From contig CM040423.1 of assembly GCA_022702705.1 (NCBI GenBank), forward strand, positions 118,539,738-118,603,737: 64,000 nt of DNA. Direction: 5' to 3'. Source of the DNA: Papilionanthe hookeriana x Papilionanthe teres (taxonomy: Eukaryota > Streptophyta > Magnoliopsida > Asparagales > Orchidaceae). The notes below the pieces were generated by a model that made no database searches, was not told the origin of the DNA, and worked only from the letters and a program-made list of their open reading frames with translations. How positions within the stretch are numbered: the stretch's first letter is position 1; every line of letters begins with the position of its first letter. A program made the position numbers and the translations under genes. This document shows, in pieces, positions 45,361 to 55,520 of this stretch.

Positions 45361-45465
45361 TCTGGCGCTATAGGCAGCGCCGTTCGACGCATTATTCTGC
45401 TCTTATGTCCAAACTCTTTGTCTTTTGGCGCGGTCCGGCACTGGTGACAGTGCCGTTCGATGCCA
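45361..45465 (-). promoter_or_regulatory. GC block upstream of env2 in element C
   Basis: The minus strand reads CGAACGGCACTGTCACCA, GTGCCGGACCGCGCC, then AGCAGAATAATGCGTCGAAC and GGCGCTGCC. All parts occur in the same order in the LTR of C: 7887-7773 has CGAACGGCACTGTCACCA, and 49813-49701 has GGCAGAATAATGCACCGAAC and GTCGGACCGCGCCC. Similarity covers about 100 bp, much more than the GC core. It lies about 190 bp before the possible env2 donor at 45175. Confidence 0.65.
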
Positions 45466-45826
45466 ATTCAAAATTTTAGCTTCCGACTTTCTTTTGCAAC
45501 TTCGATCTTTTCAAGCCCGCTCCGATATCTAATTTGTCTAATTAAGCATTGAAAAACATTCTAAAGCCATGGCAAATGATATTTTTAACATAAACAACAC
45601 AAAACATCACTTTCAAATATAAAATCCAAGTTTCAGACACAAACACATAACACTAAATTCTAAACATCATCAAGCCATATAATTCTAAAATTTGGCGTCA
45701 ATCACAACCACAACACAATAACGTTGAAAACTAAACAAGAAAGCAAGTCCAAATATAAAATACAAGCAAAGCAAAACAAATAAAAGCAATCAGATACTCA
45801 AACACAGAAATATAATATTTAAGTTT

Positions 45827-47030
45827 TCATTCTTCCTCAGAACTATCATTAATTCTAAGATTTCCAATTAATTGAGCATGAATGAACATATTGTAGAATG
45901 GACAAAACAAAAATTCTTCAGTAGAATCCTCTTCAATCCAACCTTTCATTTTCATCAGTAGTGTCAAACTTCCTTCAAGATATCTAAAATGATCAAAGTG
46001 CTCCTTCATTCTTCAATCCAAATGATCAAAGAAGCCAGATAGATTGTTGATTGCATTCATCAGGCGTTGCACTTCCTTCTCCAATTTCTTAATTTTCTTT
46101 AAGATGATCTTTGAACTTTCAGGAAAGTAAGGAGGAATAGGTGTTGACCTCTGAGATGGTTGATCTTCAATAATGCTCATGTCATTCATATCACTAATTG
46201 CCTGGTTACTATAGGCATATGCTGGGTCTATAAGCTTCCAAGGTAGAAGTGCTCTTTTCCAGTTCTCATATGGCACTTGTGATTGATTGCAGAGGAGAAA
46301 TATGGTGGAAGGATGACCAAGCCCATACATTGATCCATGACCGATCAATCCCAAAATAGATTTAACAATTATCAAACCAACATCAATAGGAATCCCTATT
46401 TGAATACAGTAGTTCATAATAACACACTCCTTAATTACTTTACTGATTTTCAAAGTTGGGAGCAATTTTGCACTTATGAAATAATGTAAGTATTTTGATC
46501 TAAGATTTAACAGTGTGGTCGAGAAACACATACCTGTTATTTTTTATCTCCCATTCATCACTTTCATTCGTCAGATATCTGTATATATCATTCATATTGT
46601 CCTTCGTCGAGGCAAAATTTGAATAGTGGCATATTGACACATTCTCAATCATGTATAAATCATTAATTTTTATAAGAGTAAATGTGACAAACCTACCTCA
46701 CACATAGACTGATCCTTGGTTGATTCCATGAAGATTTGCATAAAAATCCTTCACAACCGCTACAACTACCGCGGTAGTAGTATAACACAACACTTCCCAA
46801 CGTCTCTGAACAATAATTTCATCAATTCTAGTGGTAGGATAATTCGTACCTCAATTCACAAAGCCTTGCTCCTTAATTAATCTCATTTTCGAGATATTTT
46901 TGTTGAATAAGCGTTGCGCTTCAAAACTGACGAATTTTCTACGGTTGAAATCTTAATATCTTGAAGTTTCCATCTAGTCAAAATCCATTTGGACAAGATT
47001 CAGGATCTTCCTCTTTGTTCCTTTGGTAGT
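45827..47030 (-). pseudogene. Element C env1
   Basis: From about 47030 the minus strand gives an ATG-led leader, then KFVSFEAQRLFNKNISKMRL. Next come IVQRRWEVLCYTTTAVVVAV, KDFYANLHGINQGSVYV and, open in 46531-46013, LRSKYLHYFISAKLLPTLKI, MNYCIQIGIPIDVGLIIVKS and GHGSMYGLGHPSTIFLLCNQ. 46009-45827 ends the coiled coil and the acidic tail NDSSEEE with its own TGA. The domain plan and tail are those of B env1. Stops near 46860 and 46690 and frameshifts inactivate it. Confidence 0.75.
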
Positions 47031-47123
47031 TCCTGCATCTAGGGGCGGTTTTTGGTTTTAAGGGATGAATTACTGCCTAGAACCGCCAAAGCTCAAATTT
47101 AAAGATGAGAAACTTTTTATGAA

Positions 47124-47145
47124 CAGCAGTGCGGTCCGGCGCAGA
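47124..47145 (-). promoter_or_regulatory. GC block upstream of env1 in element C
   Basis: A short remnant, CTGCGCCGGACCGCACTG on the minus strand, matches the GGACCGCGCC core of the C LTR. A GGCGGTTCTAGGCAGT sequence follows, aligned with GGACGGTTCTAAGGGCAT of element B env1. The TATA position is decayed (CCCTTAAAACC). Confidence 0.5.
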
Positions 47146-47149
47146 TAGT

Positions 47150-47375
47150 TCAAAAATATGTTTTATAATTCCAGCGTCTAACCACTTTAAAATTTAGTTT
47201 TTAACCACTACTTTTATTATTGGGTCATTTGTGGATCAACTCTAGGTTTATGTGGTTAATTCAACAAAAATCTGTGCATATAGATCGATGGACTAATTTC
47301 TTTAATATCAGTTATGGACCAACCAAAAGTCTTTTTGTATCTTTTAAGGTGTCCAATATTTTTTGTTCTTGATAA
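47150..47375 (-). pseudogene. Element C RT N-terminal remnant
   Basis: The minus strand in fragments encodes RYKKTFGWSITDIKEISPSI, YMHRF and a decayed KPRVDPQ...ILKWLDAGII. Then the sequence jumps straight to the GC block before env1. Everything from the RT fingers to the end of integrase (about 2.8 kb in element B) is missing. Confidence 0.7.
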
Positions 47376-48215
47376 TCACTTAAATCTAAAGATAACAATG
47401 ACTGGTAAAGTAGATGATTCTCCTAAAAAAATAAACTTCAAATGATTAGGGAGAATTTTCCGATCAAGTTGAGGGGGTTTAATGATAGATGGAATTAAAC
47501 TTTTATCTTCATTTTCCATAGTATCCAATATTTCACTTTCACTTTCATATTCATCCTCACATTCCATATTTTCTTCAAATACTTCTTTAAAATAATCTTC
47601 TCTCAAATAATCACAGATTTCAATTCGAAAGCACTCATCATCTTTTTTAGTTGAATGGTATTTCATAGATTTCAAAATATTGAATGTTACCTCTTTATCA
47701 TTTACTCTCATAGTTCTCCTAGTAGCAAGGAATGGTCTTCCCAAAATAATTGGAATTTCTTTATCTTCCTCCATATCTAATACAATAAAGTCCACATGAA
47801 AGATAAATTTATCCACATTTACTAATACATTTTCCACAACTCCTTTAGGAAAAGTGATAGAACGATCAGCCAGTTGAAGAGTCACAGATGTAGGTAAATT
47901 TTCTACTATTCCCAATCTTTTGAAAGTTGATAAAGGCATAAGATTAATACTAGCTCCATTATCACATAAACATTTTCTGAAAAATTTCTCACATATAGCA
48001 CACCAGATAGTGAGACTACTTGTGTCTTTAAGTTTTTCAGGAAGCTTCTTCTGAATAATTGCACTACACTCACTGTTAAGTGCAACAATCTTGTGGTCTT
48101 TGAACTTTCTTTTCTTTTTAAGAATATCCTTCATAAACTTTGCATAATCAGACATCTGCTCTAATTCAGAATCTTAAGGCACTAAACCTATAGATCCGAT
48201 ACTACGCATACAAAC
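47376..48215 (-). pseudogene. Element C protease joined to a gag leader
   Basis: 48155-47376 encodes MSDYAKFMKDILKKKRKFKD, QKKLPEKLKDTSSLTIWCAI, the protease motif CLCDNGASINLM and LDMEEDKEIPIILGRPFLAT, then the acidic spacer to RT. The active-site triplet reads DNGAS instead of DLGAS. Directly upstream the frame continues as DSELEQ, which in element B is the start of the gag leader (GSELERTIKR). So the whole gag was removed by a deletion joining two ATTAGARC sequences. Confidence 0.78.
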
Positions 48216-48358
48216 ACAATAAGCACAATAAAAATAAACAAACCAACATAATTGTGACTTGTAATTCAAATATTAGATTTTAAATACTACAAAATTAAAT
48301 TTTAGCAGTTACTTTTCTTACCGTACCTTACCTTACCTCACCTTACCTTACCTTACCT

Positions 48359-48375
48359 CCCCGGCAACGGCGCCA
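48359..48375 (-). other. Primer-binding site of element C (tRNA-Asp)
   Basis: The minus strand reads TGGCGCCGTTGCCGGGG, a perfect match to the plant tRNA-Asp 3' end complement. It is separated from the LTR end by AGTTTT. It is followed by six degenerate GGTAAGGTAA-type pentamer repeats (48313-48358). Confidence 0.88.
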
Positions 48376-48381
48376 AAAACT

Positions 48382-50001
48382 TGGTGCGACTTTTTAAATT
48401 TGCCAAAATTTATAAACTCAGATTTAGATATATATATTGATTTAGTTTAATAACGAGTCACAAAATTAAACACAAGTATACATATCACTCAAGTAATATA
48501 GAGCTCTATTGGAGTCCTAGATATCGATCCCGCGGGGAGACTTTAATTTTATGGCGTAGCACATAAATCACTTATCGAATCACAACACAATTATAATAGT
48601 CGAATTCTTAAAATAAACACAAATAGTCGTAGTTACTATTTCTACCAAGTTAAAATAACACAAGACTAAATTTATAACAAAGTACAGTTATAAGAAAGAG
48701 TCTTCCTCCTTTCCAATCATAATGTGTTGATTATTTTGACATAGATCAGTGATGCAAATGTATTGTGCTAAATAGAAGTATTCCTATTATTTACCCATTT
48801 TTCAGTGTATAAAGAACATTAGTTAATCCTTAGTTTAGTCCCCAAATCCATGCTTAGGATGGGAGGATACTGGCTCTCACTCCATAGTTCCCACTTCCCT
48901 TCACCTGAAGGCTAACTCTCACTTCAGTTTCCAAACATTAGGACCAAATTGAGGATTTTAGCCTGTCACTGTAAAATCTCCAATTCTACGCCCATCAAAG
49001 TATATTTCCCTATTTATTTGTACTCAATTCCCATGAACTACATCTCTCATTCATGGACATTGAATGTGACATTTATTTTTGTTGTGAAACTCATAATCCT
49101 TTTGGAACATATGTTTCCCAACAAGTTTTAACAATTCAATTGGCCAGATTAAAAAATAAATGACGTTTGAAGTGAAAAAGTCATCAAAAATTCTCCATAA
49201 TAAATTGGCACATCATTTCCATATCACAGCATCAACACATCACATAAAAAAGAGAAAGACAAAGAAATCTACTCAAGAATAATGAGGACAAAATGACAAT
49301 ACATGGATTATATATATAAAACTAATGTCAAATAAGTAGAGTAAAGTAAAGTTAACTTATCTCAAACTCTTCCCCAAGCGAATCTCAAAGAATTCCTTTG
49401 AATCCTCTTATTTCTTCACAACAATACACAATTCTCTATTTAGATAAGTAAGGAAGAAGTAACCTCTCACTTTCCCTCTCCTCTTACACTCCTTAGAAGA
49501 GAAAACACAAAACCTTGATTTCCTAAACAAAATGAAAAGACACTCTCTCTAAACTCTCTCTACACTCTAAACTCTTTTCCCTTCTCCAAACTTGGCTCCA
49601 AAGGAGTTTTAATTTGGCCAAAATTGAATTCCAAAAAGTTTCCTCAAGCAACCCTCCAAAATTCGGCCAAATACATTGAATCTTGATTGAAATTAGGATA
49701 GGGCGCGGTCCGACATTGAATAGGGTGTCGTTCGGTGCATTATTCTGCCAATTCAGTCACAACTCTCTGTAAAATAGCGTGTTTTGGAGCTGGTGTTAGT
49801 GTCGTTCGACGCTAGTTTAATAAAATGCACTTATGTTCCTTATTACTCCAAATTTGCTCATTTTCACTTCCTTTTGCTCCAAAGGCCTAAAATCATTGTA
49901 CTTGCAAGAAATCATAAAAAAATATCTTTCTTTAAAGTGCAATATCATCAAAATAAGGTATGAAATGAATAGTAAAAAGCTATCAAATTTTCAATGGATC
50001 A
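48382..50001 (-). repeat. Element C 5' LTR
   Basis: This 1620-bp LTR runs TGATCCATTG...GCACCA on the minus strand. GC block at 49701-49813, a TATATATAA sequence near 49315, and U5 text shared with other Athila LTRs (TCGATATCTAGGACTCCAAT). The short plus-strand open stretch at 48949-49131 is shared with the other LTR copy but lies antisense to the element and is not a known protein. Confidence 0.88.
49701..49813 (-). promoter_or_regulatory. GC block in U3 of element C 5' LTR
   Basis: C-type block, minus strand: CTAGCGTCGAACGACACTAA, GGCAGAATAATGCACCGAAC and GTCGGACCGCGCCC. It is homologous to 7773-7887 and to the env2 upstream block of the same element. Confidence 0.6.
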
Positions 50002-50600
50002 CCGATCTTCATAAATTGTTTCTCCCTCATATTGATTAAATGAAGTTATATCATTTCTAAGTTTCGTATTTTTAGAAGGAGAAAAATTTTAGCTAGGAAT
50101 TTTTGTGTCATTTATCCCTATGTTTTACTAGATCCTGTAGCTAAAGAATTTTACCACAACTTAGCTTTATCCCTTAAAGAAAAAGGAAAAATTCTAAGTC
50201 TTATAGCATCATCTGATACACTCTCAAATTTGAAAGTAGCATAGAGTTCTAAAAAACTTGCAAGATGTAAATTTAGATCCTCATTTGGTGATCCCCCAAA
50301 TTTAATATTTTGAATCATTTGTATTATAATAGGTTTAACCTCAAATGAATTGCTGCTATAATAGGGATTTGAATACTTAAATGAATTTCATCACATGTAG
50401 GGTTAGCATATTCCCTTAAAGTTATTTGTAAATTTTTGTGTTCATTATCTTCAATTGTAATTTCAGGATTATTTTGAGGTATGTTCGCCATTTCTAGAAT
50501 ATTATAGAGTTGTTTTTCTTTTCTAATTTTTCTTATAGTTGCTCCTAACTCAGGATCGTAAGGTACTATTCCTTCAGATCATGAACTACACATAAAAAGA
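50002..50600 (-). pseudogene. gag: Element A gag, N-terminal half
   Basis: ATG at 50491 in good context gives MANIPQNNPEITIEDNEHKN and LQITLREYANPTCDEIHLSI. After a frameshift come GSPNEDLNLHLASFLELYAT, DDAIRLRIFPFSLRDKAKLW and, before the element C insertion, DITSFNQYEGETIYEDR. A TAA replaces a Leu codon after the conserved Trp. Upstream, LGATIRKIRKEKQLYN is in frame with the ATG and conserved in element B, so translation may start earlier. It aligns residue by residue with B gag. Confidence 0.82.
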
Positions 50601-50734
50601 TTTACTTAAAAATAAAGTAGCACACAATAAAAAAAAATAGAAATAAATTTTTATATTTTAAACTTATATTGTTTTTTTAATATTTTACATATAAAGAAAT
50701 ATATATAAATTTTCTCTCAATTCTAAATTACTAT

Positions 50735-50751
50735 CCCCGGCAAAGGAGCCA
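50735..50751 (-). other. Primer-binding site of element A (tRNA-Asp-like)
   Basis: The minus strand reads TGGCTCCTTTGCCGGGG, two changes from the tRNA-Asp complement. It is followed on the element's strand by GATAG and an AT-rich leader. AGTTTT separates it from the LTR end GGGTCA. Confidence 0.78.
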
Positions 50752-50757
50752 AAAACT

Positions 50758-51575
50758 TGACCCAACCCGCAATTACGTAGATAATTAAACTTATAAAAGA
50801 TATGTGAACTTGACCTTAAAATAAGCGGCAAGTGTGAAAGATTTAAATATTTTATAGATAATAATAAACACACTAGGGGTACTACGCAAGTGTACTTATC
50901 GTTTCATGTAATATAGGATTTTCATTTTAAAAACCCCAAATATCGATCCTACAGAGAAATTGGAGTGAATTAAAAGAAAACTTTTTAATTATACTGAAAA
51001 TAAATGATTTACTAATAACTAAACAAGAGTGAAATTAAACTTAATAAACATTCAAAATTATGCAAGTAAATGTCTAAGCACACGAATAGAATACTTAATA
51101 TAAAATAATTTCTCCTCACAAATATTTATGTATTAAGTAGAGGAATTCAATTTGTTTAGAACTTAAAAATGTTGTATTGTGACAAATAGGAGCATAATTA
51201 TTTTTAACCCTTTAGTCCTGGCATAAGAAACATTGGCTAATCTACAGGCTGGTGCAGGATGTGTTATTAATAGTGTTGAGTAAATTCTAGGCTCTCACAT
51301 CTAGATTACCCACTGTGCCCTCTCTATAGGACCTACCAGTGACTCGTTTTTCTCACTTTAAACCAAATTGTTAGAATTTAACCTGTCACTCTAAAACATT
51401 TAATTCTACGTAATTCAAATCTTATCTCCCTATCTATTTGCACATATCTTCAGATGATAACTACTGATCTTCTAAAGTGAAATGTGATATTACAAGTTAA
51501 GAAATCTTAGCCCACGGTCAGTTCTATAAGTTTTCTCTACAAATTTTAACAATATAATTAGCCAAGTTGTAAAGT
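50758..51575 (-). repeat. Element A 5' LTR, truncated (U5 side only)
   Basis: About 820 bp match the U5 half of the element D LTR (62840-63681). Shared text includes CCGTGGGCTAAGA/CGTGGGCTAAGA, CTTAACTTGTAA, GGGAGATAA, TGTAGTACCCC and an end of the type GGTCGGGTCA. U3, GC block and TATA box are missing; the sequence switches to element D env1 at 51576. Confidence 0.8.
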
Positions 51576-51918
51576 AAAAAAGGTTTTGCACAAGGATTCT
51601 CAAACTTACTTTAATGGCTACTTAGCCATGACATTGGAGAAACTTTTTGGTCAACTTGAGAATATTGAAGGAGAATTGGTGCATATTGGGGAAAGGATGC
51701 ATGAAATGTACCATCAATATGAGCATATGGAATGGAAAATGAAGGTTTAATCTGATCGCTTGGCTGCATTTGAAGACCATCAGGTAACCATGTATGCTTA
51801 AAACAAATGGAGTGATAAAAAGACAGCCTTGGAATTTCCTCATATCCCTTTCTTCCACTCCTTTGTTCTTAGTGAATTACCTTGTGGAACTAACAAAGGT
51901 GTTGATGTGAATCCTTGA
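51576..51918 (+). pseudogene. Element D env1, C-terminal part
   Basis: It starts abruptly with KVLHKDSQTYFNGYLAMTLE, then KLFGQLENIEGELVHIGERM and HEMYHQYEHMEWKM, a coiled-coil type stretch parallel to A env1 at 1238-1423. One stop follows KMKV, another lies near 51800, and the frame closes at TGA 51916. The N-terminal domain is cut off by the junction with element A. Confidence 0.65.
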
Positions 51919-52674
51919 ATTTAGTGTGACTTTATGTGGAGAAATTGATTGTAAATATAAAGTGTTAAGTGATTTTCTTGATGGTTTGTGTAAGTGATTT
52001 GTGTGATTGTTATGTGTTGTTGTGAGATGTGAGAATTTGTTTATGTGTATTTTCTATATTTTTTAAACCTTATCTTGAAGATCTGAAATGGAATGAAGTA
52101 AAATTTGAGTTTGGATTGTAACAAATGGTGTTTGGAATGAATCTTAAATTTGGAATATATTTTGGACTTTTATATTTTCTGGGAGATGATTGATGAAGTT
52201 AATGATATAATTTTAAGTTTACAGATGTTAGAACACCTAAATTACAAAATATAAAAAAATTAGGAATTTTTCGGAATTTTTAGCGAATCTGGAGCCTAGG
52301 CGCCAGTTCACCTAGATCGAAATTTTGGCCTTAAAACCGAACCCACCACCATTTTCACGACTAAGCTTCATCTTCTTCCCCAAAACTCGTGAAAACCAGT
52401 CCTAGGGCTCCATATTTTGCATGATTCGTGAAGTTTCGATGCTTAAAAACACCAGATTCCAACTTCTTAAGGTTAGATCTACACTTTGACATAGTTATTT
52501 TGAATTTTCACCGTGGATTCTATGCATATGAATAATGTCGAGTATTTGGGAGTGAAATTTGATTTTTAAGTACAAAATCCATGGATCTAAGCTTAATTTA
52601 GTGTTTTAAGCTTAGATATTATAAATTTTTATGGATTTTTAAATTGTTTGAAATTATTTTCAAAATTACACTAT
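51919..52674 (+). other. Spacer and env2 leader of element D
   Basis: GT-rich untranslated sequence (51930-52200) is followed by a GC block (52288-52316) and the env2 leader. The leader contains CTTAAGGTTAGATCTACACT at 52470, the counterpart of the possible donor in B and C. No acceptor is visible next to the env2 ATG. No other gene. Confidence 0.5.
52288..52316 (+). promoter_or_regulatory. GC block upstream of env2 in element D
   Basis: GGAGCCTAGGCGCCAGTTCA is of the GGCGCC type, as in the U3 of the same element at 62297-62340 (GGCTCCTAGGCGCCATAG). It is a single unit here. Confidence 0.55.
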
Positions 52675-53306
52675 GGCACCAAAATCAAAATGAGGGAAGG
52701 AGTGGAGCAAATTTGACTAGTCCAAGTTTGCTAGCACAAGTGCTCAAGTGTGCTACAATGAATTCACATTGATTCACAAATTCATAATGTGATCATCCCG
52801 ACAGATCGTTCGAGAATATTATTGCTGCTCGATAGTGGGAGCAGTTCATTTATTTCTCTTTTGTGGTCGTCATTTCAATTGTTCAAGAATTCTATACAAA
52901 TTTTTCTGAAATAGTTGATAATGAAGTTTATATTATGGGAATCGGAGTTGAGTTCACTCCTGAAGTCATCAACATGTTTTTCGGTCTACCCCCTACTACA
53001 GATTGCTTTTATGATGTTTTTATTCCATCTCAAAGAGAGCTTGATGAGATTTTAGCCTACCTGACCGATGGAAGAGGATCGTGAAAAATCTGAATCAATA
53101 AACGAGTAAATTTTTCCTCTTCTATGCTTAATGCTACTTCTAAAGCCTGACATTACTTTATTTATGCTCGTATTCTTCCATCAAATCACCTAAGTGAAGT
53201 GAAGAAAGAACGACCTATTTTAAATTACTGCATTCATGAAATGAAGCTTATAGATGTGGGAGCCATTATATATGATGTGATCAACACTTCAGCTAGAGTT
53301 AGTGCT
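52675..53306 (+). pseudogene. Element D env2, N-terminal part
   Basis: ATG at about 52675 gives MAPKSK, a TGA, then GKEWSKFD and SKFASTSAQ. After a frameshift, 52863-53084 is open with VVISIVQEFYTNFSEIVDNE, VEFTPEVINMFFGLPPTTDC and LDEILAYLTDGRGS. VNFSSSMLNATSKA, HYFIYARILPSNHLSEVKKE, LNYCIHEMKLIDVGAIIYDV and NTSARVSA follow. It is cut at 53306 by S3 and resumes at 60162 in the same phase (VSA then LIFLICKN). Confidence 0.72.
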
Positions 53307-53929
53307 ATTTCTTGTTTAGGCTTCCTCGCTTGTTGACCTCATTTTTGATGAGGTCTTCTCTTCTCCTTTTAGTACTTAGGATCTAGCCTTAGGCTTTTCC
53401 TTTGACTATCCTAGAGGACTAGAAATGGAATCCACAACTTAGAAATTCAAACTACTTCTTAACTCCCTACAAACCTCGCAAGCTTGATTGTAAATCCCTA
53501 ATCATCTAGAGGGTTGAGATCAAATGTGGAAGTTTAAAGGATGAGTTCCCTATAGGATTCTTTGGCCTTAGGATCACCCTGGGTAGCCTGGTCTGATGAG
53601 AACTGACACACACATACACTACACCCTCACACACACATCCTAAAAAAACCACACCTATACCCAACTTGATCTCCTGACTCATGTAGGTAATTCACATGGA
53701 TGGACCTTAACCCCTAAGCCCATGGCTAAGAGGGTTAGGAACAACATAGTGAATACCTCAAATGAGTCCTATCATGACTTATATGAGCTTATCATGGCTT
53801 CATGGCTTCATGGCTCAACCAAAATAATTTCATTTCACTTACATTTGACCAACTTTCATTTTTTCAAAATTTCAATTTTTGACCCCTGGGGCCCCGGACC
53901 CACCTAGCCTACCAAATAAAAACCCTTGA

Positions 53930-54650
53930 AATTACCCAAAACCTCCAAAATTTCCAAACCACCCAAAACTCCCCAAAATTAACCTTTAACATTCCCAACC
54001 ATTCAAATTGATCATCCATAACCAAAAATACCAAAATTTCCAAAAAATACCCCAAATACCCTCCAAATTACCAAAATGCCCCTCTTGACCCAAAATTTCC
54101 AAAAAATTTCAAAAATTCTCAAAAAATTCCAAAAAATCACAAATATTCTCAATTTCATTTTGTTCAACTATACCATGGGCCAATTTCGTCAATTTACCCC
54201 ACTTTTACCAAAACCCCCAATTTGCCCAAAAGTGAAACCCAAATGAACCCAATGTCAAACCAAACCTTTCCGATTGACCTCAATTTTGGTCTAATTCAAT
54301 TCTAAACTTCAATTCAATATCCCTAATATCAATCTAGATGAAATCCAAGCCCAATTTGATTGACATTTGAATCCAATTTCATTTTTAAGCTTAAAGCCCA
54401 ATTTTGACTCATAACCCAAACTTAGCCCAAACCAACCCAATTCAACTCCAATTAACCCCAAACCTTTTCTAAATCTTCCCTAACATCTCCACAAACAAAA
54501 CACTAACATAGTTTGTCCAAAATTTGGACCAAAACCTTACTCAAATTCAACTCAAACCCAAAATTCCCTAAATAGGCCTAAATCTACCATGAACCCAAAT
54601 AGGGCCATATCCCAAGATTAAAGCCCAACCAAGGTTGAAATCTATTTGTT
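53930..54650 (+). repeat. CCAAAA/AACCCA-rich simple-sequence zone in S3
   Basis: A long C- and A-rich, G-poor stretch (CCAAAATTTCCAAA, ACCCAAACTTAGCCCAAACC types) has no fixed unit. It takes the position of the AT-rich repeats in the S LTRs. No gene. Confidence 0.5.
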
Positions 54651-55299
54651 ACACTCCCATAAACATCTCTCAACATTCCCTAAATCCCCCTAGGATGCCA
54701 TGACCATGGCTATTTAAGCTAGCTAAGCCCTCTCGGCCAAAAGGTTGGCTGAACCAAACCTTCATAGAATCCCTCCAAACTCCTCACAAAGCTTCCCCTA
54801 GCCAAGAGCAATCCATTCCCACTGTTCTCCTGCCCTAACTCCCACTGATTGAGCTCAATTTTGGAGCTCAATTCTCAGCCCAGAACAGGTTACTCTCAAA
54901 TCCTCCACAAAAATCAAATTAAACTCACCCACATCTGCACAAGACCAAGAGAAGGAGTTCCCCAGTGAAAGCCCCTCTCCGTGCCACCCATTTGTTCTAG
55001 CCTCCAAAGGTTGAAATCGGGTCTGGTGGAAATCAGGTCTAGGCAATTCCCCAGGGCCAGAGACTTCATCTGGAGCTTACTTAGGTTCAATTGAAGGTAA
55101 CACAACTCTCAGATCGAAGCCACACTTCTCTGAGCAAAGGTATGAGCTCTCTCTTCTTCCTAAGATTCTGAACATTTTCTTTTTTAATTAGGTTAATTTC
55201 ATGCCACATAAACCATATGGATGTGTTCGTCTCTTCAAGATGAATCCATAGAGTATAAGAACATAGAAATCGGTTAAGAATCGAGAGAGATATCAAGCC

Positions 55300-55520
55300 T
55301 GGAAGATGGACGGCTCTCGGGTGAAGTCGATCGGGGATGATGAACGGATGTCATCCATTCGTCCGTGTATTGGACGGACGGCTCAGATGGCATCGGATCG
55401 GGAGATGATACATGAATGGCGGGCCCCCGCAGTGCTGACTCAGATGGCGACGCCGAATCAAAGCGCGCCGCGTGGCCTTTCGGAGCTGCCGTGGATGGCG
55501 TGGTGCCGCGTGGATAAGTA
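55300..55520 (+). other. GC-rich island in S3
   Basis: About 220 bp of high GC (GGACGGACGGCTCAGATGGC, GCGCGCCGCGTGGCCTTTCG) contain a 71-codon open stretch at 55306-55521. That stretch resembles no known protein, and its counterpart in S is not open in this frame. The segment CGTGTATTGGACGGACG links it to the S island. Probably a regulatory or structural part of the LTR. Confidence 0.5.

Larger units (their letters stand above)
6440..50001 (-). mobile_element. Element C: deleted Athila-type retrotransposon inserted in element A gag
   Basis: On the minus strand there is a full 5' LTR at 50001-48382 and a perfect tRNA-Asp PBS. A short gag-protease-RT remnant, env1, env2 and a polypurine tract at 42551-42537 follow. 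The 3' LTR starts at 42536, is interrupted at 42372/7905 by element S, and ends at 6440. Without S the 3' LTR is 165 + 1466 = 1631 bp, against 1620 bp for the 5' LTR. Both LTRs run TG...CA. Flanking 5-mers CTGAG (6435-6439) and CCGAT (50002-50006) are a degenerate target duplication. Gag and most of pol are deleted, so C is non-autonomous. Confidence 0.85.
50002..51575 (-). mobile_element. Element A, right part: truncated 5' LTR, PBS and gag start
   Basis: Continuation of element A beyond the element C insertion. On the minus strand: LTR fragment 51575-50758, PBS 50751-50735, leader, and gag from 50491 to 50002. The reading continues at 6439. The right border at 51575/51576 is a head-to-head junction with element D. 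Confidence 0.85.
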
